Positions 48,746-61,204 of a stretch of 64,000 bases of DNA are shown piece by piece; the stretch's first letter is position 1, and each line of letters opens with the position of its first letter. The stretch is from Owenia fusiformis (Eukaryota > Annelida > Polychaeta > Sabellida > Oweniidae), in NCBI GenBank assembly GCA_903813345.2, contig CAIIXF020000003.1, positions 6,409,815 to 6,473,814 of the forward strand, read 5' to 3'. Made by a program: the position numbers and the translations under genes. The notes below the pieces were generated by a model. That model had not been told where the DNA came from. It saw nothing but the letters and a program-made list of their open reading frames with translations, and did no database searches.

Positions 48746-51700
48746 ATAAGAAAGCAGGTCGACCGAAGCGTAGCTATGATATAGCAGCCCCAGCCCCGGA
48801 TATACCTAAGACAGATAATCCCCCTGGTATTAGCATGAAAGACTCCTCAACTGCTGGCAATACAGCAATTAATAAGGCAGATTCTGTTCCCTCCAAAGAC
48901 ACTTCAGAATCTAAACCTAATATAGAGACAGCTTCCTGTGAACCACAGACGAACAACAATATTAAAAGTGCTACTCAAATTGAAAAGACTAATCTTGGTG
49001 CAACAGCTCAAAATATAGGCCCAAGTGATAATAACAAAGCAGCTATTATAACCACTGGTGATATAAAACATGATACACCAATTAAAGATATTGCTGAAAC
49101 CAGCACGCCAAAAGCTGTTGATGAAATTCCTAAAGTGCTGCAAAGACCAGGCAATAAGGTTGAATCTGTTGTTAGATTCTCTTCAAAGGACTTCGAGAAA
49201 GTTTCGAACAATAGTGGTACTGACAGTGATACAACAATACCTGATAGAGACACTCCCACTGTGAACACTAGCAAGAAACGAAAAATATATAACAAAGGCA
49301 AAGGTCTAGATTCCATTGTTCAGAAGCTAACAAGCTCAATTGCTCATAAAACAGAATCAAAGAAACTAAGCGAATCTTTGACTCCTGACAATAGCAGTAA
49401 ATCTGCATCAGTGATCCCTAGTAATAGTGGAACTACAACAATTCCTGAAAAGATTGTACCTACAACAATTGCTGACAAAACTGTACCTAAAACAAATATC
49501 CCTGATAAAACTGTTCCAACAACAGATATCTCTCGCAAAAGTGAACCTACAACAAATATACCTGACAAAAGTGTACCTCCAACAACCATCGCTGATAAAG
49601 GTGTAGCTACAACAAAGATATCTGACAAAAGTGTACCAACAACAAAGCTTCTGGAGAAAGGTGCACCTGCAACAAAGACCCCTGACAGAAATGAAACTAA
49701 ATCAAACACTGACAATAAATGTGATATTTTACCAGGAAAATCTGTAACATCAGTTCATGGTGGACATTTGAATGCTTCAAGTGGGGAAAAGGCAACTGAA
49801 ACTAAAACTTCATCTTCTAGTTTACATAAAATGTCTTCTCAGAAGAAGCCAGATGTTTCAAAATCTGCTTCAGACAATGTTAAATCAAATGGAAAAAACA
49901 TTTTTGAATCCATAAAATCAAAGGACGATTTTAGTAAATATGAGCAAACTTCAGGGACAAGTAAAACCTCAAGGTCAGATGTATATTCACATTATATGTC
50001 TCCTGGTCCCAGAAGTAGTAACATGACACCTTTTGATATTGTAGAAATGGTATACAGACCAAGTTTAGCATCTGAAGAGAATATAGCTAGACGTAGTCCT
50101 GTATTGGGTGAAAAGATACCTAGTTCTAAGGGCTCTGTAAGTTCAAAACCCCCTCCATCAAGTTCCAGTCCTTCTGGGTTCAATTCAAAAAAAATAGTTC
50201 CCAAGTCTAGTGTTTCTGAGACTAAATCACAAGATCTCTACCGTAGCAGTATCAGCAAAGATCCATTAGGTAGGAGTGAGAGCCCAAGAATGATCTCTTT
50301 ATTACATAGTTCCAAGGCTCCAAAATCTCCTAGTTCAGATGTTAAGGTAGCTTCCAGCAAGTCTGTTTCTACTTACAAAACATCAACAGCAGTTAAACAA
50401 GGTCCAAGTGTTGGTGTTAAGAAGAATTCAAATGTTAGTTCTGTCATAGATAAACCAAGTATGAAGAGCTCTTCATCAGCAAGTGGGAAGCATAATTCCT
50501 TTGATAGTAGTAAGACAAAATCTGTTGAAAGTAGCAAGTCAAAATCTGTTGAAAGTAGCAAATTTAAATCTGTTGAAATTAGCAAACCAAGAACTGTTGA
50601 AAGTAACAATTCAAAATATGATGAAATTAGCAAGTCAAAATCTCTTGAAAGTAGCAAGTTGGTATCTGTTGAAAGTAGCAAACCAAAATCTGATGAAATT
50701 AGTAAATCAAAATCTCTTGAAAGTAGCAAACCAAAAACTGTTGAAATCAGCAAGTCAAAATCTGATGAAATTAGTAAATCAAAATCTGTTGAAAGTAGCA
50801 AACTTAAAACTAGTGAAAGTAGCAAGTTGAAGTCAAGTGATGGTGAATCTAAAATTATTAAGCCAGTGACAAAGAAGGGTGATGGAAAAGAGAAGGCAAC
50901 TAAAAAAGAAGATATGCCTCGTCAGCAGACTGAAACAAGCAAAAAGTCAGAACAAATAGTAAAAAAGTTATCAAAGGCAAGTGTATCTGATCCATCAACA
51001 TCAGGATTTAGTCAAAAGAAGGTAGAGACCACACCACCTGCTGTAATTGCACCACCTGTATTAGATGCTCCACAACTTGATCAAGCAAAAGATGTGCAAG
51101 TAAAAGAACTTAAGTCTGGAGAGGAGCCATCTCCAGGAGAAACCAATGACCTTGATAACCCCCCTACTTTAGAGAAATTTGACCCTTTGAAAAAGTTCAA
51201 ATGTATCAAGTGCAACTTCATTGCATATTCAGTCACTGACTTTGCGAAACATCTCAGTAATCTGGCACATATCAAAGGTGTTAAAAAGTTTGAGGCTTTG
51301 AGAAAGAAGGAAAAGGCCAAGAAAGTCAAAGAAAAGTTGAAAAAGGGAAAGGTAACTAAAGCAAAAGAATTAAGAAAAGGAAAGTTGAAGGAAAAGAAAT
51401 TGAAGGCCATTGTGAAAAAACAGTTGAAATCAGGAAAAATTCTCAAAACAAAGACTAAAACATCAAATCAGGTGATAGCTAATAAAGTAAAGAAAGCGGC
51501 TCTTAAAGCAAAGCAAAAACCAAATTCTAAAACAGCCCAGTCTAAAGCTGTGGATACAACACCAAAACAAGAAACAACTGGTGTGAAGATAGGGACTCCC
51601 ATGAAAAATTCAAATGGTTTCAAATGCAGCCACTGTGACTCCTGGTCAACACCATCAAGGCCAACATACAATCGGCACATGATGAGTCAGCATGATGTGC

Positions 51701-54486
51701 TTATGTCAGATTTCTTTTTCTCCTGCACATATTGTGAATTGCGCACTACTGATGGATATGACTTCAACCGTCACATCAATACAACTAGACACCATGAGAA
51801 TGCACCAAAGAGTGCCGGTAAAACGATTGAACGGTACAAGATCACAGCTGAAGAGGCTCAATCAACAGCTTTTACTCAATTAAAATCACCCTCTGAGGTT
51901 AAGGGAACATCTACAGATAAAAACAAGGGACAAATTAAGAAAAATGTGAAATATAAGAAGGACATCTCAGCTAAAACATCAAAACTAGGAAAAAGCACAA
52001 GAGCTTCCAAAGATCCAATTATACGCCCAAGAGGTCGACCAAAGGGAAGTATGAATAAACCTTCTGTCAGTACTAAGCAAACTTTGAAATTTGGAAAGAC
52101 TAAAAGCAAAGCAGATGATCTTGAAGATGATGATGATGGTGATGAAGATGATATTGTTCTCTCTAAACTGGCTAGTGGAGAGAAGGAAGAAAATAGTGCG
52201 GAAAGTAACAAAGAAATTCCCAAACCTACTGAGACAGAGGACGATAACAATTTATCTGCAATTTCGATTGGATCAGCTTCATCTGACCAAGATACTACAA
52301 CTGCTATTAATGAAGAATCTGATATTACAGCAAAGAAGTCTACTTTAAAACACTCAATTCAGCCAGTTAAACCAAGAGGATTGAAATCCCTGTCACGTTT
52401 TCCAGTGAAACCTATATCAGTAAAAGCTAAGAAAAATAAATTTATGAAGAAAGAAATACCCAAGAGGAGGTCAACTCGGTCAGGAAATGCACAGCAAGAT
52501 GATATTAAATCTGAAGGAACTGTGGACCAGACCAGCAGTGAAACCAAAGAGGAGCCATCTGAATATGACACAGAAGATGCTTCTAAATCAGTTGATAAGA
52601 GAACTTCAGATGGTGTAGACGACCTCACTGATTCAGATGAAAATATTCCAAAAACCAGAAAATTTGATGAACCAGAAGATGAAGTATCTGACCAGATTAA
52701 TCAAAAATCTGAAGACATTGAAAATGAGTCTGATAAGGATAAAGCAATTGGAAATGATGCCATAGAAAGTGATAAAGGTAAGACCAGAAAAGGAAGAAGG
52801 TCTAAAAATATAAAAACTGAACCAACTGAAATTGAAAGAATTGAGCCAAAAGATTCAGTCCAAGATGATTCTGAAACTGATAGCATCAAAGAAGCCGGAA
52901 AGATTAAGCAAGGTGAACCAAAAACCAGAAAAAGAAGGATACCAATTGAGCTCCCTCCTCTGACAAGAGAAATAAAGAAGCGTAATGTGAACAGCATATA
53001 TATGAGACCTGCTAGACCTACACGAGAAGCTAAGTCAGCAACATCAGTATCTCAAAAGAAAGGAAAACAGAGAGTGGACGCTAGAAATGAATTGTTTGAG
53101 AAAAATGACGGTCCAAATGGAAAGAAAGGGACAAATTCTAATGGAAGAACTGAGAAACCCGAACCAGTGCCTGTAACGAGGTATTTTAGAAAAGATATTG
53201 AGGCAAAACTCAAAAGGAAATTTGTACTCCAAGCTCAAAATAAGAAAGCAGTTAAACGAGGGATGGCTTTAAGAAAGAAAGTTGAAAAACCTATCGCAAG
53301 GCTGACCCGTACTAATGGAAAACCTCAGGTTAAGAGTGCACCAACCAAAGTTAAGAAAAATACTGAAAAGATCAAAAGTATTGTTGAAGATCTGAAGCCT
53401 GTTACAGTTGAGAAGACTGTATCAACTCCAGAGAAGAATGTGACCACAACTCCTAATAAGAAATCTGGTGGGCAAATAATATACAAATGCACAATGTGTG
53501 CACCAAGCCACCAGTCTAAAAACCGCTACGATTTCACAAGGCATTTAAATTCCAAACTACACATCAGCAATGCAGAAAAAATACCAGGTGCATTGGATAT
53601 GGTTGCTCTTGACTTTGTGATTTCCGGAACCCCTCGTACCCTCCCAATTCCAACAGCAAAGCACCAAATGAAACCTCGAACACTGCTCAAAACTACTAAA
53701 TCACAACTAATTCTGAATAAAGCCAAATTAAAGGCAAATCAAAGGGTACAAAAATCAATATTGAACAAAACAACTAAAAAACAAAAGCTCAGTGATGATA
53801 CCTCAGTGATTCCTGATACTGTTGATGATGATAACATAACTGATGATGTAGATGTGAAACCTAAAGCAAGAGGTAGAAAGAGAATGGCACCTCCGTCATC
53901 AACCAGTAATGAGAACTCCAAAAAAGCAAAGCGAGGTCCTAAGAAACAAACTAAAGATGGTTCTGATACTGGAAAAGGAAGCAGGAAATTCAGCATCGAA
54001 GAAACTGTGAAATTAGTCTCTGTAACAAAACCTGATGAAGAAGATCTAGAGGACCTTCAACCAGATCCAAATGAGGATACCGACAAAAACACACTTCACC
54101 AGCAAATAGAAACCCAAAACATGGCACATAATTTATCAAATATCGCAAATGGAAATTTGGTATCAACTGATGCCAAAGCTAGTGATGTTGCCATGGAAAC
54201 TGTGGAACTAAATGATGATTCATTCGAAGATTCATGGCGTAATGCACTCAAGGCTGAAAATGATATTGACATTAGTGAACGAAATGCTACATTATTCTTT
54301 TCTGATATGGACACTCAAGTTGAGAAGGGGGACCTCATCAATGTTGACAAATCGTGCATTTTATATGCCAGTAAGACTCCCTGGCAAACCCCTGCTGATT
54401 ATGGCATAACAAGTGTTCTTACTGGATACACCCAGGACTGTTCAACACAAACAGAAGACTTATCCTCCAAACCCTTAACTGCTTAA
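48746..54486 (+). CDS. Giant terminal exon A of a zinc-finger / AT-hook nuclear protein
   Basis: The acceptor AG at 48744-48745 leads into an ORF open to TAA at 54484. Joined to the 46212 exon it gives about 1952 residues. In order: an AT-hook-like GRPKR at 44-48; long Ser/Thr/Lys-rich disordered sequence with VPTT-type repeats (about 268-354) and a Ser-Lys-Val-Glu minisatellite (about 626-736); a finger at 859-881 (H-x5-H); a Lys-rich basic stretch; paired fingers at 1000-1022 and 1033-1055; an AT hook RGRPKG near 1135; an acidic run near 1165; more basic and acidic disorder; a fourth finger at 1621-1645; and a C-terminus with CSTQTEDL. The last fingers share the pattern YDFxRH. The layout suggests a chromatin or transcription factor in the nucleus; DNA binding is inferred. 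I do not recognise an orthologue. Exon B, 0.6 kb downstream, is a paralogous copy of this architecture. Many antisense ORFs over it are shadows. Confidence 0.93.
50505..50835 (+). repeat. 30-bp coding minisatellite inside exon A
   Basis: About eleven units of ten codons (SSKSKSVE type, DNA close to AGTAGCAAGTCAAAATCTGT) keep the frame without any stop or frameshift. Units vary at two or three residues (SSK/ISK, VES/DEI). Confidence 0.9.
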
Positions 54487-54539
54487 GCTATTTTTTTATC
54501 ATGGCTTGTGTCCATTCTTAAGACCAGGCACGTGTTTTG

Positions 54540-54545
54540 AATAAA
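54540..54545 (+). terminator. Alternative proximal AATAAA poly(A) signal after exon A
   Basis: AATAAA lies 54 bases after the exon A stop codon, with GTTTTG-type sequence following. It would give a very short 3' UTR. Confidence 0.4.
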
Positions 54546-54853
54546 AATATTAGCAAGTTTTGTTACATTATAAGATAGATAGGTAGCAAGACATATTGAT
54601 TTGTTCACAGGATGTAAAAGAATAATAATTATTTATAGGACAAAGAAATAATTTTTATTGTAAAAATATGATGTATATAATAAGTGGAATTCCTAGATTT
54701 TATACATATTTGATCTTGTAGGATAGATGTACTTCATAATCTGATAGGTGGTAGTTTTAGACTTTTGATCATCTTAAGTTTAAAAAAGAGTGTTTTTGTT
54801 TGTTTTTTGTTTTATTATGTATTATTTTTATTAGTTAGTAACATATCATTTTG

Positions 54854-54859
54854 AATAAA
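54854..54859 (+). terminator. AATAAA poly(A) signal after exon A
   Basis: AATAAA lies 368 bases after the stop codon of exon A, after a T-rich stretch. An earlier AATAAA at 54540-54545 is a second candidate. Confidence 0.55.
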
Positions 54860-55069
54860 CTAACAACGAATTTACTTATTACATTCATTCTTTATTATGA
54901 CAGGAAATTGCAGGTAAAATTTGTGATACAGGACAAAAGTCCCTGTTTTAAAAAGGTTCAACCTGTTGTCCTTGATCTGAAAAGGTGATACCCACACTGC
55001 TGCCTCCCCTGCAAGTGTCAATGTGTCATGGTGATGAATGCAACTAATGTTTGCTGTTTGTACTTGCAG

Positions 55070-57384
55070 AGGAGGCGGACAGTGTCTTAGGCCCAGTTGA
55101 ACCACCAACAAGAACAAAAGATGGCAGCACAGATTTCAATAATGATCTACTCCATAGCAACAGTAACACAACCAATCAAGGCATCAATAATGATAGTAGC
55201 CATAACAACAGTGAAACAACCAACCAAAGCATCAGTGGTAAGAACACAACAGGATCACCCTCGAAGGGGAAACAGTCTGCCAAGAAAAGCACCACAAAAA
55301 ACAAGGCCCTCAAAAGAAAATCTAGTGTCACGAAGAAAAACACATGTGGTAAGAGGATGAAAACTGAAAAAAGTGCAACAACTGATCTTAATGAACCTCC
55401 AGTATTAGAAAACATATTTGCTGATCAGAACCAAGATGATAACACCAGTGCTTCCAGTGACATTTGCCTCAAAGTTGAACCTGGTCTAGAGTTGGAAAAC
55501 TCTTTTGTACCATCCATGGGGATTGAAGGTGCTGAAAATAATCATGAAATGAGCAACTTTAATCACGTAGCTACCCCAGCAACGCCAAATATGGACCCTA
55601 ATAATTTACAAAAGTTGGAAATGGATCAGAAGACACCATCTGAGATTCCAAAAGACTTTCAGAAAATATTGCCAAACAAAAATATTCTTGATAAACCTAT
55701 CATGCATTGTTCATCCCCAGGATGCAATTTCAAGGCTACCAACAAGACTTATATAGTAAGACATGAGGCAACACTTCATCACATCTTAAGAGATGGCGTC
55801 AAATATCTCTCATGTGAAAAGTGCAACTATGTAGTCATGTGCCAGAGTGAATTAGATCGCCACTTAAAGAGCAAATGGCATCTTACAGGAGAAAAAGGAA
55901 AATTACTAGGCAAGTCTATCAGTACCCCTGTACAGAAGTTGTACAGTGGTGTACCTATTGAACAAATAGAGTATCAGAAGAACCAAGTAGGAGCTAAGAC
56001 AAAAAAGAAAGCCAAGAGGGTAAAGAAGGAAAAGATTAAAGTGAAAAAGGAAAGGATTAAGGTTAAAAAAGAAATAGTTCAAAAGATTAAAAATGTTAAA
56101 AAGAAAGCAACTACTACACTTATGAAAAAGTCTGTTGCCAAAGCCAAGAAAGTGCAAAAAATAAAAATCAAGACTGAACCAAAAGATCCAGATGCAATGG
56201 TATATAATATAAAGAAAGAAGATCGCCAGAAGGTATGGGAAGCGAAAGGTAAAACCTATAAAGGAAAATTTAAAAACGCAAGTGAAGCACTAAGAAATAA
56301 GGAAACTGGATTATTTCACTGTTTAAAATGTCCCTTCAAGACCAATGTTCAGGGAAGCTACAATCGGCACATGGTCAGTTTCCATAATGTTAATGCTGGT
56401 GTAGTATATGAATGTCCTTTGTGTGACCTTAGAACCACTCAACGGTATGACTTTGGGAGGCACCTGCTCTCCCAAAGACACCAGAGTCTTGCTGTTTTAC
56501 AACAGATCGGTGACAAACCCCCAGAATACTTCAAAGTAATCAATGAAGATGCGATGACCCCAAGTGGAATTCGAAACCAAATGGAGAATACAAGATCATA
56601 CAAAGATCCTAAACCTAAGTATAACATTGCAAACTCATCTTTCTATTCATCCCCCTCCCCACCCAGAGCCAACATAAAGAAGGGAAAGTCACCTGTTCAA
56701 CAAGCAGCATATAAACCAAAACCTCTATCTAAAAAGACAACCCCCAAGACAAAGACACCAAAGAAGGTGAAACAGGAGATGGTGCAGAATGAAAGCCTGT
56801 TTGTGTCTCCAAAAAGGGAAGTAATTGATGAGGTGAATCCAAATATTGAGCAGTCAGATAGTGAACTTGATGAATATGTTGTTTATCTCCCGGCTGATGG
56901 AAACCTCACTGACGAAGCTGATGAAATGGAAAACTTTGAAAACAACTCAAACAATTTTGATTTGGTTGAATTCAAAGCTAGCAGCTTAAAAGAAGACATG
57001 ACAAAATCATGGGTTAAAAATAATATTGGTGGCGAGGATGACACTGATCATGGGGTTCCAGCAAGTTCTGCTCTGGATAGTCTTATACACAATACAACAG
57101 TTACTGTATATGAGGAGAATCAAGAATCAGCCACAACCATTGGGATGAACCTATCCTGTGGATGTCCCAGTGTGGACCGTTGCCATTGCATGGATGATAT
57201 GGTCGAAGTTGTTGATAATTCATCAAATGTTACTGAAGAAGATCTGAAAATTGTTAATATCGGTGATAAACTCATAGAACCAGCTATGAAATGGGTTACT
57301 TTGGTTGGGAAGGATTGGAAACGTGATCTGTGTGATTTTGAAAAGGAGGCTGAGACTCAAACTTTGATTTTGACTCAAACCTAG
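55070..57384 (+). CDS. Terminal exon B, paralogous zinc-finger protein end
   Basis: The frame stays open leftward to 55051, but a strong acceptor (tacttgcag, ending 55069) sits at the point where likely coding sequence begins, and no in-frame ATG lies close upstream. The first complete codon needs one base from an earlier exon, exactly what the 46212-46329 exon offers. With that exon the product is about 810 residues, ending at TAG 57382. Four fingers are visible at about 253-276 (C-x4-C), 288-310, 457-478 and 488-510, with a Lys-rich stretch between the second and third. The last pair matches exon A residue for residue in key places (YNRHM, CxLRTT, YDFxRH). A Cys cluster (CGCPSVDRCHC, near 736) and ETQT/LTQT close the protein. 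A nuclear DNA-binding role is inferred. An unseen separate first exon is the alternative to sharing. Confidence 0.88.
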
Positions 57385-58221
57385 ATTTTAACCAGTATTG
57401 GACTGCTGTTATTTTAGTTCTTTGAATAATTAGATTATCAAACTAGGCTATTTTTAATGTATATGTAGGGCTCCTTTAGTAATTAAATAGAATGGGTTTG
57501 ACTTTATCTACAAGATGCAATGCAGGAATTCTTATTAAAAATATTGCAGAGTATATCAAGAAAGCATGCAATAATTATGATCTAAAGGTGACATTTTGCA
57601 ATATGATTTAATGTAAAAAATGTTTATTAATGTACAAGTGAGTTTCAGCATAGTAGTATGTTGTCAGGAAAAATGAGTATGGAAGAGTTTTGGTTTGTTT
57701 ATACAAATGGTTCATTTTTGAGTGATAGATATTCACAGATTCATACATGTCCTCAATAGGCCTATGTCTGTGTAAATATGTAAATATCTAAAATGTAAAT
57801 TGAACAAGCCTTAGAACATAGGAATTAAGATTCATTCTAGCATTCATACTTCTTTGTCTTAGGTCCAACTTGAACTAGCATCGAGACTAAACATTTTTGG
57901 ATTATTTTTGTTTGATGTTGATTGGAATTATTTCTGTTAGGTTTAGGTTTCCACTTTTAGGTGATCAGAAAATGATGAATTGTAGCTATTTTATCGGATT
58001 TATTGGCAGTTGTATTAAGATGAAAAATTACTGATTGCACAAAATTATAAAGTTCATATTCAGGTTCATACATTCGTATAAGTTGTTCTACTGTATCACC
58101 TCAATATCAATTGTTATATATTTTCTAAAACGTCCACCAAATTGAAAACCTGCATACTTTCTAAAAGGGCTCTGACTTAAGCCAATAGTATGTTGCTACA
58201 CAAAGAAAAATGACAGCCAAC

Positions 58222-58227
58222 AATAAA
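58222..58227 (+). terminator. AATAAA poly(A) signal after exon B
   Basis: AATAAA lies about 840 bases after the exon B stop. A second copy at 58317-58322 is followed by GT/T-rich sequence and may be the one used. The stretch 57385-58330 has no other ORF and fits a 3' UTR. Confidence 0.5.
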
Positions 58228-58316
58228 ACTAATATGCTTACTAACCATGTTTATTCTGGTGGTAGAAATACATGGTTTGTGTTTTTTTACATGAATGTAT
58301 TTTAGAGTACTCTAGT

Positions 58317-58322
58317 AATAAA
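58317..58322 (+). terminator. Second AATAAA poly(A) signal after exon B
   Basis: AATAAA is followed by AGTTTGTAA and TTTATAATTTG, a U/GU-rich downstream context. It is the more distal of two candidates. Confidence 0.5.
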
Positions 58323-58751
58323 GTTTGTAAAATGAAATGTTTATAATTTGTACATTTTCAACCTGTGTCTGGGTATATACATTATATTATAGTGTATCTC
58401 TGTATACTTTCATATATTTGTTGATTTTCTAAGATTGTGTTCTAAAATGTTGTCAGAAAAGAGTGGTCAGATATAAATACATGTACACCTGTACACTGAA
58501 ACCCTGTAAAAGTAAGGAATTCCTAACTGTAAAAAGACCTCCAACAATTTTTAAAAAACACTAATGTACTGTAAACATTATTTTGAAAACCATTCTATGT
58601 ACTCATTGTTCTTCCCAGAATTTTATCTCATGTGGGTCCAAAATGCCACCTGTAAGCAATATACAAGGTGTCCAGTATTAGAGTAATAGTATTTGTATCT
58701 TTACTTTCCAGTCCTGTACTTGTGTAACAGTTGTTAAAATTATATTTTGAT

Positions 58752-59640
58752 CTAAGAATCGATCATGTTAAAACAATCTAGAAAGGTTTGTATTAAATTG
58801 AACATGTTAATTGAAAGCATGTAGATCATGTAGATAGGCTTTAAGTGACTTGTTGAAATGACCATGTAAACCATGTTGATAGGCTCCATGTTGAGTGGCT
58901 TGAAACCACGTTGATAGGCTATGTGTATTGTGTTGAAATCATCATGTAAATTAAAACCATTGATAATAGCTATGTATAATGTGTTCAAATTACCATGTTG
59001 ATAGCCTATGTGTATTGTGTTGAAATTATCATGTAAATTAAAACCATTGATAATAGCTATGTATAATGTGTTCAAAATACCATGCTGATTGCATATGTGT
59101 AGTGCATTGAAATGATTATGTAAACTAAAACCATTGATAATAGCTATGTGTAATCTGTTCAAATTACCATATTGAAAGGCTATGTGTATTGTGTTGAAAT
59201 TATCATGTAAATTAAAACCATTGATAATAGCTATGTATAATGTGTTCAAAATACCATGCTGATTGCATATGTGTAGTGCATTGAAATGATTATGTAAACT
59301 AAAACCATTGATAGCTATGTATAATGTGTTCAAAATACCATGTTGATAGGCTATGTGTATTGTGTTGAAATGATCGTGTAAATTAAAACCATTGATACCT
59401 ATGTGTAATGTGTTCAAATTACCATGTTAATAGTTTCTAGGCTATGTGTCTTATGTTGTAATGATCATGTTAATTAATGGCTATGTGTAATATGCTGATA
59501 CCATGTTAATGGACTACATGTAATGTGTTGAAATTATCATGTTGTGTAATGTGTTAAAATGATCATGTTAATTAAAATCATTGATAATAGCTATGTGTGA
59601 TCTGTAATGTGTTTGATTGATCATGTAAAAACCTTGTAGA
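58752..59640. repeat. 87-bp minisatellite downstream of the zinc-finger gene
   Basis: Units begin AAAACCATTGATAATAGCTA at 58953, 59040, 59127, 59214 and 59301 (exactly 87 bases apart) and then 59385 (84). Degenerate units extend both ways. Since 87 is 29 codons, the minus strand stays open for 221 codons (58752-59417) and would encode a repeated motif like GFNLHDNFNTIHIAYQ. I regard the ORF as a consequence of the period, not as a proven gene. Confidence 0.85.
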
Positions 59641-61010
59641 TAGGTTTAATAAGTAGGTATACATAATGAGTTATATTCATTCAAACTAATAACTAATAAA
59701 TGAGAAAATATGATTAAAATGGTTAAAAACCTGCAGATTAAGATTTATTAAAGAAATGTAAATATGCTATATGAAGTTTGTAAATATAATGTAATAAATA
59801 CTAGACACCATATACACCAGTAGAGTTAGAAAGCAAATTAAGCAGCAGCAAAAAAGTAGAGTTTACAAATGTACAATGTTGGAAGCCAACTTTACAACAA
59901 AAAACATACCAGTGTTTCCTTTACTACTCTAATTCTACTATTCTATTATTTGAAAAAATCAAGATGCTGTATCTGATCAAACATAGAAGTTATTGAAGAT
60001 TTTAGGCCATGAATGAAATTAGAGATATAATTGCACTGAGAAAATGGAATATTCTAAAATTGTGACAAACAATCAAAAACTTTCAAGTTTATTTCTCTTG
60101 TCTTTGTTGCCCCTTTAAGAAAACAATTTGATCATTAAGTACAGGAAAACTGAACAAGAAGCCACTGTCTTGGCTATTTTCTCATACATTGAACAAACTT
60201 GCTTTGCTTCGTAAAGGACAGATCAGAGTATTGTACATTTTGAATATCATGTTAAGGATGCTTTTAATACTATTTTCTGATGATAGATGGCAGTGCTTCA
60301 CAGTGCATCGATCAAGTTTTCCCTGACAGGAAAATTGTTTTCAAAAGAATTAGGGGAGGGGGCAAAGACTGTGGAATTGTAAAAAATCTGATTTTATTGC
60401 TGTTATATGCCTGTTGAAAGAAAATACTGTAAAATTGTTTTTATAATTTTTAATGCCTTGATTTAAAGATGATTTTGAATTAAAGATACTATTGATGAGG
60501 ATGATCTTTGTAAATAGAATTGTAAAAATATATTTTAATGAAAAGTAGTTCAATTTTCATGTTCAGTTATAATGTCACTAAGAAGTGATGACTGTCATAT
60601 CGTATAGCCACCATTTTTGTGACCAGTAGGCTATTTGGTGTGTCTGCAACAAATGATTACATTTCCAACTACAAATGTGACTCCATTCTTTGAGAATAAA
60701 GCTTCACATTATATTAAAGGACAAGCCCCTATTGCTTGGTATAGGCAATAACTTGAGGAAAAATACAACTTTGAAACTTAAAGTGGTTTTGAATCACAGA
60801 TAATCCCTTACTGTCATGCCCTGAAATAAAAAAAATGAATGGAGGGGAATTGTGTAGAGCAAACGATTTCTGTCTTAGATGATCATTCCATACAATGGAA
60901 TGCAAAACTGTATTTGGTGAATGATGTATACTGCTTAGATTTGTGGTTATTTTCTAGCAGTAAATTGACTTTAATGTTTGAATTGATGTCGCATCATACA
61001 TATAGCTTAC
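59641..61010. other. AT-rich DNA, nothing recognised
   Basis: Short ORFs only (66-67 codons). No repeat could be delimited. Confidence 0.55.
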
Positions 61011-61012
61011 TA

Positions 61013-61197
61013 AGCTTGTATTCACAAATGCAATTTTAGGCTTGTCGGCTACTGGATTAATCTACTATTTTATGACCAATTCATTTAAATATGCATGGAA
61101 TAGTGCCAGGTACTATTCATATTTAAATGAGTTGCCCATAAAAAAGTAGGTTAATCTAGTAACTGGCAGCCGAAAGTTGTATTCGCGAATACAAGCT
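61013..61197. mobile_element. Palindromic MITE, AGCTTGTATTC ends, TA target
   Basis: Two arms of about 85 bases are inverted copies of each other: AGCTTGTATTC, a GGCT-containing block, TTAATCTA and CATTTAAATATG recur in reverse. TA dinucleotides lie at both outer edges (61011-61012 and 61198-61199). The element ends only a few bases before the GTACGATA-family element at 61205. Confidence 0.65.
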
Positions 61198-61204
61198 TAG
61201 TTTT

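Larger units (their letters stand above)
54487..55069 (+). other. 3' UTR of terminal exon A, then short intron-like gap before exon B
   Basis: This 583-base stretch holds two AATAAA signals (54540 and 54854), a T-rich stretch near 54780-54840, and the polypyrimidine tract and acceptor of exon B. No start codon followed by a donor in a convincing context was found, which is why a private first exon for exon B looks unlikely here. Confidence 0.65.
57385..58330 (+). other. Probable 3' UTR of exon B
   Basis: This is AT-rich sequence without ORFs between the exon B stop and the AATAAA pair. Nothing else is recognised in it. Confidence 0.5.

Noticed and set aside
48904-54314. Many antisense ORFs up to 150 codons across exon A
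   Set aside because: Shadows of the low-complexity Ser/Lys coding strand.
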